Shown here: positions 50,264 to 61,074 of the stretch, in pieces
How the letters are laid out: every line of letters starts with the position of its first letter
Position numbering within the stretch: the stretch's first letter is position 1
Assembly (NCBI RefSeq): GCF_032854445.1
Contig: NC_088302.1
Coordinates: 37,454,191-37,518,190, forward strand
Length of the DNA stretch: 64,000 nt
Direction: 5' to 3'
From: Liolophura sinensis
Lineage: Eukaryota; Mollusca; Polyplacophora; Chitonida; Chitonidae
Made by a program: the position numbers and the translations under genes
The notes under the pieces: generated by a model
Databases searched by the model: none
The model's input: only the letters and a program-made list of their open reading frames with translations
Told to the model about the DNA's origin: nothing

Positions 50264-51914
50264 GCATAATGTCGCCGGTAAAGGAGACTAGGTTATATTT
50301 CATATTACTTACATGACTCATGACGAAAATTACTTCTAAAATTGTATTCTCCTAACAATGAACACAGTGTGTTCAGTATTTTAGGAAGCACAAATATGGT
50401 TTGTTAATCCTCAATTATTTGGTGAAGGGTTTCAAAAATTTTACAAAAAAAGGAATACTAATAATAAAAAAGACACCCAATCCTAGTCTTCTAATACTGA
50501 CATGCATGGTTATGCAACTGTTCATATATTAAATACTGAAGGAGCTTCTGCATGGTTTAGTTTAGTTCAGCAAAGGATTATTTTCTCTGGTTGTGAATCG
50601 ATTATCGGTAATTCCCATTTCAAGGCACACATCCCCTTACTTGTTTTCGCAGGTTATCGTAAAGTACTGCGGGCAGAAGCGCAATATGGACATTCATACA
50701 TAATGACGTTTATTCTTTTATTGTAGTCACTTGTAGCCTGCTATTGCTTAGTAGTGCTTATCTGTTTGTGTATACATGTACAAAAGTTTATTCTGTACAG
50801 ACATTTTAAAGATATTCTGGTATTTTCCTGCTAACATGTTTTGGTAAGTTCAGTTATGCTATTCTGTTTTGTACTAATATTGTACTGCTTTCCTGATTTT
50901 GTTAGCATTCTAATGCAACTTTGATTATGCATATATTGTACTGCTGCCCATTATTTTTCTAGTATGTATTTTCCAGTGTAAGTGATACACTTTGTACCGA
51001 CTATCTGTAAGCGCCTATCTGTTTGACCATATTAAGACCTAGCACGACTGCTTAACTACGTAAAGACATTGCACAGTATACTGACTAGTTTCTCTTAATG
51101 CTGTGTACCGACAAATTATACTGCTGCTTTGCTAATTACTCTGTTAAAACACTAATATATACTTTCCCCTTGCATTATACGTTGTACTGCTATGTTGTTT
51201 ATAATAATGCCGACAAACTACAATAATTCTAGTGTCCATATCAGTTATGTTTGCAGCGTTATATGTTTTTACTTTGTACACACAGTCTAGAATAAGAAGT
51301 ACGTTACCACGTTTCTTTTTCACTTTACACCCATCTTGTACAGTCTGTTTTGCATAATAATTCACAGCTCAGCCATCTCCCATCGATATTCTTTTACCAT
51401 ACATTTATGGGAAACATGGCTGTTGGTTGAAACAGTACTAAAAGAATGTAATACAATCACCGCAACCCCATTGTGTAACTTATATTCTATGAGGAACTTC
51501 ATCCCATGGTCATTCGCGTCCAGGGAAGAGAGAGCGATCTTGATACATGTATCAAATGTCACTGAAACGAATGCAGAAATAATAAGTATGACGATTGAAA
51601 CAGAATAAAGTGGACATATTATGTCCAAAAAGACTGTTTATTGGTTAGTCTCCATTCAGGGCAAAAACATCTGCTTAAAAGACACAATGATACTGTACAG
51701 AACATGTAGGCTATGTGCACCATGAACGCCCTCGTCTCATTGTCAGCATATGCTGCTTCCTCTGTAAATATGCCCAACAATATCCATCATCATTACCATG
51801 TTCATTTCTTCTTGTATTTTTTTTTTTCATTTTGTTGTTGTTATTGTTAATGATTTTCTTTTCTTTACGGTCTAAAATATTGTCAATCTTTTACCTATAA
51901 TTTACAAAAATGTA

Positions 51915-51920
51915 AATAAA
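51915..51920 (+). terminator. Poly(A) signal, best candidate for the end of the beta transcript
   Basis: AATAAA followed about 20 bp later by a G/T-rich tract (gtggagtttttgtttttt), the usual arrangement of signal and downstream element. It would give a 3' UTR of about 2.9 kb. Confidence 0.5.
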
Positions 51921-51940
51921 AATTTTAATGTCATACTTGA

Positions 51941-54900
51941 GTGGAGTTTTTGTTTTTTCAAATAATACGAGAGATTGCTCACTCCGTGTAATCCGCTTTA
52001 ATTCACTCATAAACCGCATACGTTATGCAAATTTTTACGCACGGTGTTAGAATCCAATCAAATCAATAATGAAAAATTGTATGTTTTGTCTGAGAATAGT
52101 GCAATATACGTACATGTGTGCACTGAGTTATGCAGTAAACGCTGTTTTCCGACCTGGCATGGATGTAGCGTGCGCATACTAGTGGTCAGACAGTTTCTTG
52201 ATAAATGTGTATTCGGCTAACCTTCAATTTTACTCTTATCTGAGAAATCTCTGGACAATCAGTATAGAGGATCCGTAAAGGAACAGAATGACCATGAAAG
52301 TTGTTACTAGAGGCATTGTGCTTCCCAGACAAGTCCTCGGTCGACCCATCGACAGCCTCAGGTTCAAACCTCGACTCACACGGCTGCAATTTCCGGTTGT
52401 CACCTCTCATTTATATCAGCGATAACTCGTTGAAGTCTGTGTTCTAACCGAATCCCCACAAAGCCAGCCCCGGAGAGTCCGCTGCTCAAGTGGTCACTTC
52501 AGCGTTCTCTTCAAACACTAATAGCCGTGCCATGAAAGCCACTACTTCACAGAGAGCTTCGCTAAGTCGGTAAAAGTATTAAGACGGAATGACCGGTCGA
52601 GTAGTCGCTATTTAAGTCACATGAGGGAATTAAGACGCCAACAGTTCCGTTAACGCAATATGTAACAAGAGGAAAGCTTATTCCAGAGGGTTGAGGAATA
52701 CACCATTCATTGAGAAAGAGCCAAATAAATGACGGAAACAAATTCATTAATGGCTTTCGTTCAACAACGTTCTTGATGGATCGGGGTATTGGATGTTGAT
52801 TTGGGTAGCTATTTGTTTATACGGTGCTCAGCAGTATACAAGTAAAACTATATATTCATAAAGGAACATAGGGACTTGGGTAATATGTGTTAAAGTGACC
52901 TGAAGCCCAATGCAGAAACGATTTCAGAGAGAAATTTCCAAAACTATTTGTCCTTAAAAATATAACGCTGTTGTTGAACTGAACGGTGTTGCAGAACTCC
53001 AACATCTGCCAGTTGGCATGTATTCTAATAAACAATATGTGATTGAATGGTTGATATAAAATCCGTTTCGATTCAACAACTTAACAAAGCTGGAAGCAGT
53101 CTTGTGGTGAACATGCATTTACATCAGCAATATGAACATATCAACGGATCAAATGCGGTTCACTTAGGCTAAATTAGGGATAATCGTGAAACTGACAGCT
53201 GATAATGGCACAATCCGAGGGATTATAGTCCAGTAATTAGAGTATCCAGTAGTCTACGCGTCGCCTGGCTTAACCATTGAGAATCTGATTCTTGGAGTTA
53301 TCGAAGTTATAAGTGGCCTAAGATTAATGCAACGTGATGCGCGACAAACAGCACAGGAAGACAGCGTAGAGAGTACAGTCAGTACAGCAACGACATTGTG
53401 ATGGTTGGCAATGATCACATCTAAGAGATGAAGTACGCCCTCTTGTCAATTTACCTTAGTTAGTGTTTTCTTCTAACTGTTGATATACATGCTTAAATGG
53501 TAGCAAAATACACTCCATATGACACATGGTTTAAGCATAGGTGAAGTAGGTGAAAACTTATTTACAGTTATGTTTATTGCATATATTAGGCCCAGTTGTC
53601 TTTACCATCGAGTTTTCTAAACGATTTACAACCAATTTTAGAATGTCATATGCATTTATTGTCTGTTTCTCTTTCGTTATCAAAAAAATGCAGTACACAC
53701 TATTAGATGTCAGCTTGACATTTGTGCCTTGTGTCCTTGACCATTGTCTAAACATTATTCGGATGAGTCAAGATTGGTCCGTGGTCTACAGTAAGACGGT
53801 CATATCGATTGCTGAAGTCATGAAGACATAGTTACGCTGGAACTGTAACTTTCAAAGCACTTCACTTATCAGCGGAGATATTATGATGTACATTGCCATG
53901 GATGAAGACTATAAGCGACGTGTTTGACCAGAGTTTCCCACCACCAGTATATAGCGTGCATGGTAAGCTCACCAATCGGTGTATATATTACATGGGGCAT
54001 AAAACGTGCATTAGACACGGGCTGGTGTCAAATTGACCAGTACAGATTTATGGTAACGATGATGATCGAGACTTCACATTTAGCTGACTGGGGCATGATG
54101 GATATGAAATTGGCGTGCACTGACGAATCATCTACTGTATCTCAAGGTTTAAACACCAGCCAACAGATCTGCCGTGTTGGACTCCCACTTCGTCTTCCTC
54201 ACAGCTTCATCCCACCCAACATGTCCACAATGACAAGTTCACTACGAATCGGAATAAAACGTCTATATTGTGGAAGGGTATTTAATTTGTAAAAAAACTG
54301 TAGATTTACATTACTTTTATTGGCTTGGGTATAAAACGCCAAAAGGTCTGAATGTATACTACATCGTACGATGTCAATCATGATCTAATGACCTTACACA
54401 CAGATTCATATTTTAGGTATCTAAACGAACACCTGGTCAGTGGTTATCTACAAGAGACAAGAATAACATTAGCCTGGACATTATAAAGTAAAACTGCCGT
54501 GCGTGGGAAGGCCTGAGAAAAGTAAAACTGAGAATTTCTAAGACTTCTCCTTTCAATATGTTTATGTATGGACGTAAGCTATTGTTAACTAAATCAGTCT
54601 TGAACGAAATTCATTTTACAAAAATTCTGCTTGTTGATTTCCATGACCTTGGATTTTCGCAGCTTTCCATACGAGGTGCATAGTTTATTATGAACTATTT
54701 ATTCCTAGTGAACTGAAGGTAAAGTACAGGTTTTGATTGGTAATCTCATAATGATAAAACATAATACAATGCACAAAAGCTTTAAGACATCAATTGTCTA
54801 TTTAGTTAAAACGGAAGATGAGTTGTTCCTGCGCAACGGCACATTTGACAGTTGGTGTCGAAGGCTCGAGTCAAATTTTTGCTCCAGAATCATGACAAAG

Positions 54901-56577
54901 TTTTTGTCCAGCACTTGGATGACTTGGCGTGATCTCATAGCAGCTCTCGTCTGATTTCGCCATAAATAAAACTCGCCATTATCGCGTATGGGCTATGTGA
55001 AAAAAAATCAAATAAATAAATTTCCCTCCCGCTATGTATGAAGAAACACGCACCGGAAGACGCCAAAGATACTTTGTGATGTTCTCTTCTATAAAACCTC
55101 TATCAGTTTAGGTCTGAATCAGGAACTACAGTAAAAAGTTAGAGATTTCCTGAAACTTCTGTGATCACCGGCAAATCCCTTTTGATTTCGACTGGGAGTT
55201 TTTTAAATAAGAGCTTCATTTTACTGAATTCTCGGAAGTCATTTTCCTAAAAGGTAGTGCTATTTTTTGAGCTCACTCACGAGCGTAAATACTCATTCAC
55301 GGAATTGGCAAAATGGTATCCAGAGTATTGCTGCAAATATGTGCCCTGCGATAAAACACATTAACATAACTGCTGTTTATTGGTACCGCGGGAGACCGCA
55401 GAATTGATTTGTTTTAGCAGCTACTTATACATGTTATGCGCGCGTCAAAATATTTGCATTTAGAGGTGACTTACTGGAAATTGCCTAGAGGAAAGCAACG
55501 CCTGCAACTCGATTTTCTGGCGGCCGGCAGCGAAGGCATTTGGCTGTCACTAAGGTTCAATCTGTGTAGCCTTTTATGTCAACTTGGAAGGCTGAATCTC
55601 GACGGTTAATAGAGGTCGCGTGGAAATTAAGGCAGCAGGCTCAATCAATATGTTGTTCATCGAAAATTCTGATAGACGGGCGTTCCCCTACCTCGTCAAC
55701 CTGTGCATTTTGATGTTCATGTTACCACAGCAAAACACAGTTTTATGCAATCTTATCACACAAAACATGTTTTATTTTCCTGCTGCATTCCGTCAAGCTG
55801 TAGGCAGGTTATTTGCTACAGATTAGCATCGTCATGCATTACGTGACACCAGCGTGTTAAAACTTGATCAAGATAACAGTGGCGTTTTCAGTCAGGTCAA
55901 AGTTTCAGCGCCAGAGCATCGTTACAAAATAGACTAAACGCGTCATGTGTTTTGATCACTTATCGGTCCGATTGTGAAATAAAGGGTACTGTAGATAGAT
56001 AAAGCCATAACTATTCTTCTGTAAACTGACTTCGTTACTGTACCATTTGCTGTGACATTTTCTCGCCACATTTTCAGCATGCAACTTGTTAGACTGAATT
56101 GTAAATTATCATCCAATGACGTAAGTGTTTCTCTCTGATGTCACGGGGTATTCTTCCGGCATCTTGTGTGGATAACTTATGTGTCTCTCATACGATACGA
56201 CCATATGTAGGTACTTCTGATACTGCTACATTCCACCTCACGCACTCTCGACTTATCCTCGGTGACATTAACGAAAGCCCATCGCCAAGCGGCCAGCCGC
56301 CTACTTAGTCCTCCACACCTCACCAGCCACTAGTCTTTCAACCAAAAGACTGATGAACACGCGTGAATTTGTTATCCGGAAGATGTCGCCTGTAATTCTA
56401 GGATGTCTGACCAGAGGAGTAGAGACACGGACATCCTATGCATATCACCAACATCAGGCAGTGGCCTCGCTGGCCCGGACTGTAAATGTGTTTTCTTGCT
56501 GTGACCATCAGGCTCTTGACCAAGGAGGTGGAGTTGTCTAATCCTTTCGCTGTCTTGGCTGCGATTTTAAGTGGAGT
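51941..56577. other. Intergenic DNA 3' of the beta gene
   Basis: Apart from the dispersed repeat copy at 53.4 kb nothing was recognised. Frames such as 53924-54292 have no family motif. Confidence 0.35.
53413..53575 (+). repeat. Dispersed repeat, copy 2
   Basis: Same-orientation diverged copy of 10985-11150. Confidence 0.5.
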
Positions 56578-56720
56578 TTTGTCCTGGTTCTCCAGGTATT
56601 CCGCTTTCCTCCACCCATAAAACTGACCGTCATCATTCATATCATGGAAATATTTTTGAATACAGCGTTAAACAACAATCAAATACTTGAATAAATAGAT
56701 AAAAAAATAAATAAAGACAA
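56578..56720 (+). mobile_element. Diverged SINE fragment
   Basis: CCGCTTTCCTCCACCCATAA, then ATGGAAATATTTTTGAATAC and AGCGTTAAACAACAATCAAA, followed by an AAATAAATAAA tail, in the core-tail order of the main family. Confidence 0.6.
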
Positions 56721-57595
56721 GGACATGCTAGATATATAATGAAAATCCGGGTGTTTTGTTGTAACTCAACCATCACCATTTATCCACAGGTAATGACATA
56801 AAGTACAGTTGTTCAACATAGGCTGTGGAGTTCACTTCGCTTTCTACGCTGGCGCCATTACAACGGTGATCAGGGTTGAGCAATGAATGGAAGCCTTTTC
56901 TGTGCACTGTAATTCAATAACCAAAGAAAAAAGTGAGACAAATTTGAACTTGCGGGGAAAGACTTTTTTTATTGTTTCCAGCTCCATTGTAATGGGACCC
57001 GCATCTGGCACTATCCATATATGGCTTTTTACCACCTTCCATAAGTCTTTTTTCTGTCTTCCTTGTTGAAAGGTCGCTCAATCTGACATTTTGATCTATT
57101 AGACCTACAAATCGAGAGTGAATACAGCAGGGCTCTTTGTTTACCTTCAACCGGAGAGCGTTTGCACACGGGGCTTGGCGGACAGTTTATTCACAGAGCA
57201 ATACGGGTTTTGGCCGTCTGCAACTGCGAGATACCTAATGGGCAAGCAGAGGTAGTGTGTTTTGAGAAAATTGGTTTTCAAAAAGCTCAAACAATCTGAA
57301 TTGATGAATTCTGTGCGAAAAAAAACCCCAGAAAGACGTTTATACCGTTCTACGGCCCGAGTAACACAGTGGCCCTACATTCATCCCAGTATCATACTTG
57401 TATCATAAAGAGTTTTCTGTGGAAAAACTATGACTTGAAATTCGAAAGGTATGCTCTTGAGCACAAGGAGATTTATCTTAATAAAGTATTATTCCATAAA
57501 CATTTGTAATTATTGCTTTTCAGTCTTTTCACTTTAGTATGGCAAATGACCAATGCTATCGAAGGATCAAACCCACCCCGGGGTAATTTAGGGCC

Positions 57596-57662
57596 CCTAA
57601 ACCGGGCAGCGGTCGTATAAGTGAAAAACTATTGAGTACACCAGTCAATATATTTAATCGAT
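57596..57662 (+). mobile_element. Diverged SINE tail fragment
   Basis: AAACCGGGCAGCGGTCGTAT, AAGTGAAAAACTATTGAGTA and CACCAGTCAATATA match the end of the main SINE core. Confidence 0.55.
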
Positions 57663-58765
57663 ACATTCCAATTTTACACAGCCCAAAAATTTTTAATACA
57701 GTCTCAGGGGAAACTGTAACCAGTTGATATATTCTTGCTATTGCCAAAAAAAAGGTTGATACAATCTCAGTGGAACTCAGTGGAATCCAGGAGATGACAC
57801 AATATCGCTTTTGCCCTTCTGCATTCCATGCCAATCTGAACTGTACGGTAGGACACTGAACCAGTTGCACACAATGCAAACACTTCTCAGAAACACTGAA
57901 CAATTTAACTATACAGATATGAATGCTCTGTGAGCAATAAATCTAGCCACATGTAATTGTAGTAGTCTGTCGTTAAACGAATTGAAACAGGGTGCTCTCT
58001 AGTGATTAAAAATAGCAATATTCTTATAGCCTCTTGGTGCGACCGCAAACTGTCTTTGAGTATTAGCGTCAGTAAACCCCAGAGAGTAACGACGTGCGGT
58101 AAAGGCAAGTAGCCCCGGTGTGGCAAGATATTAATACGGTGTGGTGCCCGGCTGGACGGTTATGTCTAATCACCTGTGTCCGGACGGGGTTAGGCCACGA
58201 GGTCAGTCCCACGGTACCTCATACTTAATATACAGTGTCACCGAACAGTACCGGAAACGGGACTTTGGCACCATTACGCGCTACCATTCAACCAACAAAT
58301 GACTGACATTGATGGATAACAACATCAGCATAATTGAAAACTTATGGATGGAATACTTCATTGTGCCCTGAAAAACTTAACCAATTCCTGTTCTCAAAGT
58401 AGGAGGAATTGTCAAATCCTACGGGAGAACAATCAGACAAATATGAAATTGAGTTTTCACCAGGACTATTTGATTGCTGTAAGTCGAGTCAATGGCAAGT
58501 CTCTTGTTGTGATGTACCCTGACCTTTCCCTAAGAATCGTTCGACAGAGGCAATCACGTAAAGCTCCATCTGTTCAAGCCCTTAGAATAGAAATACTCTG
58601 AATTTCATTGTGCTGGTTAATCCGAATCCGATCTGACCTCGCTAAGACTTCCATTGCTGTGACAAACTCGTGGCAGAAAACTAGAATTGCATGGAAAGTC
58701 TACCAAAGCATATTATCGACTCGTGTTACTCTGAGGATTCTAGGAAAATATAATTGACTATTTTT

Positions 58766-58766
<1 letters not shown>

Positions 58767-58822
<56 letters not shown>
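58767..58822. repeat. (AT)n microsatellite
   Basis: About 28 AT units, uninterrupted. Confidence 0.95.
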
Positions 58823-58826
<4 letters not shown>

Positions 58827-59249
58827 GGAATATTGGTATGTGACTCAAGACGCCAGAAATAACGCCTCACTGCCAGATGGGGTCTCCAGTACTGGGCATA
58901 TTCCCTTCATCAAACGATAATGACTTAAGTCTTACTCAACTCAACGTTGAGTTTGAGTTTGGTTCTAAACTGTAACTCGGGCCTAAGTTACATGTATGCT
59001 GTCCATTGCTCATTCCTGTCTTTTTCCATGACGCTTAGGGGGCAAACTGGTAACATAGTATTAATTCATTGCAAGAGAACAATGGCCAAGTCATCTTTAA
59101 GCCGAGGCACTACTGCGCGGGAAAAAGTAGTCCATTGTGAACCCTGTTCAATTGTATTGGTGCCATCTGCTTGTTAAACAGAAGCTCACACTTGTGGTGT
59201 TTCCTCTTTGACCTCCAGCATAAGTGAGAATGTCAAGAACTGGGCACAC

Positions 59250-59362
59250 TGGTGAAAGCACGGATTGGGTTGGGTGTTTGGTGTCAGTATATTGTGACTG
59301 GGCAGGGTGTCATATCTGGTGGTTTCAGCAGAACGTTTCAGTGATGGAGCACTATACAAAAT
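59250..59362 (+). mobile_element. Probable central part of the second SINE family
   Basis: GTGTCAGTATATTGTGACTG, GGCAGGGTG and TTTCAGTGATGGAGCACTA occur in the same order and spacing as GTTTCAGTATAATGGCTCGG, GGTGGGGTGG and TCTCAGTGAAGCAGCGTTA of the element at 28880-29234. No head or tail was seen, so this could be an internal fragment or a relative. Confidence 0.5.
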
Positions 59363-60947
59363 AACGTGCTTAGCCAAGTATAGTAAGAAAACTGACATAA
59401 GCAGGTTTGAAAAATGACGGAAAAGTACGTGCAAAGTAAACAAACGTAATCGCTCTATTTGCATCGAATAAGCATCAAACTAAAAACCTTGAAATTTATG
59501 AGTTCTTGAAGGTGTTCGCCTTGAAGTTAAAGTGTTATTTCAGAATCTTCTGTTATACAACCAGATTTATGAGAGAAATTCATATATTTTTAACTGGTTT
59601 TGTGACTTTGGAATGCCTTAGTAAATTTTTAAAAAACATTGAAAGATCATTATATTCTCCCATTATGTTTTCTGTGTTTTAATGGTTTAGATTCGTTACC
59701 GCTTTCTCTGCATCTTTACGGATTCACTGTGTGCATATGTACTTAATGGCATCTTATGAATTCAACAGATGTTGTAATGCTTCGCAATGGTGGTCTGAAG
59801 AAGGAGATATCCGACTGTTTTGGGGAGTGAATTGCGCCGTTGTTAGACAATCGATTCCTGTACACACTACTTCTTTAGTACCATTACGTCTCTGATCCAT
59901 TCCTTTTTAAGAAGCCACTCGAACATGAGAACTTTAAGTGTAGCTCATTGTCAGTAGTAGGCCTGTAATGGATATGAAGGGTTCTTTATGAGATCCTACC
60001 CATTAAACCATTGCCTTTTTCCTCGGGTTTCTAATGGATTTGCTTTTTAAAATTTCGAAGTGATTGTGAATATACAGTTAAAACTTTGCTTAATGGGCAT
60101 TAAATATGGTGTAAATATTTTATACATATACCCCATTTCTCCATTAAAACTTTCAAATCAAAAATATCGTTTACCTGACTCTAGACGTCAATATTTCAAT
60201 GAAAATATACCGGACACTTTAAAAATGCGGTTTCCTTTTACTCCGTACAGATATTGAAACATTTGAAGACAATATTGTTTTTAAATATCTAAAAGGGTCG
60301 AAATTTCAGCCTTGGACTCGGAATAGCAGTTTCCCCCTAACTTTTTCTTAGTATCCGTTAACGTGACCGTTTATTTGGCCTAACATAAAGTTCCTTCCAC
60401 CAATATGGAATACACGTTGATCTTGCTCTGCAAGTCAAAATCTGTTTGTCATATTCTGGAAGATTCGTCAATTACCTGCACTTTCCAAAGGCTAGTTATT
60501 TACAGTTATCCGATTTTTTTTCAATCCATTACATTAATTCCGCAGTAGTAAGTGAAATTTTGGAGCACAAAAACAAATAAATCAACCAATGAAGAAATGC
60601 AAAACAGTGTACTTTATAACAGCCTTCTACAGAATCCTGTCGGTAAGGTTTACTGTTTTGGCGTGACACCAAACTAAGATGGTTGCACCAGCTTAGAGTT
60701 AAATAATGACAGGATGACGTCATGAAACTTTCATTTTTTCTCTTTGTTTGCTAATGGGTTAACAAGGCATTCATCCATGCCGAAAAGTTACGCATACTGG
60801 CCTTAGGTCAACTATAATGCCTGCTTCATCTTCAAGTGATGATCGTCAAACGGAGATACACTATGACTGGCAATAGTCATAAAATTAACAAGTCTTGGGA
60901 TTGAACCCGATTCTACTCGTTGTATTTCAGCATGAATGCTTTTAGGG

Positions 60948-61074
60948 TACGGTGTCATTTATTTTTATTTGATTGGTGTTTTACGCCATACTCAAGAATA
61001 TTGCACTTATACGACGGCGACCAGCATTATGGTAGGTGGAAACCAGGAAAAGCCCGGGGAAAATACAGTGTCAT
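60948..61074 (-). mobile_element. 5'-truncated SINE with near-perfect 11-bp target-site duplication
   Basis: The body (60959-61063) reads on + TTTGATTGGTGTTTTACGCC, ATACTCAAGAATATTGCACT, then the CGACGGCGACCAGCATTATG core, and stops within the core. TACGGTGTCAT and TACAGTGTCAT flank it with one mismatch. Confidence 0.82.

Larger units (their letters stand above)
49025..51940 (+). other. Lcch3/GABRB: Probable long 3' UTR of the beta gene
   Basis: AT-rich sequence with no recognised coding exon and no SINE copy, unlike the introns and the intergenic DNA. It contains AATAAA at 50258, 51604 and 51915. It is rich in TGTA and TTTA-type motifs, including several TGTACTGC repeats between 50.8 and 51.3 kb. 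The extent is inferred from the last poly(A) signal. Confidence 0.5.

Noticed and set aside
59186-59464. 92-residue minus-strand frame
   Set aside because: It is antisense to a segment that resembles the core of the second SINE family, so repeat origin is more likely.
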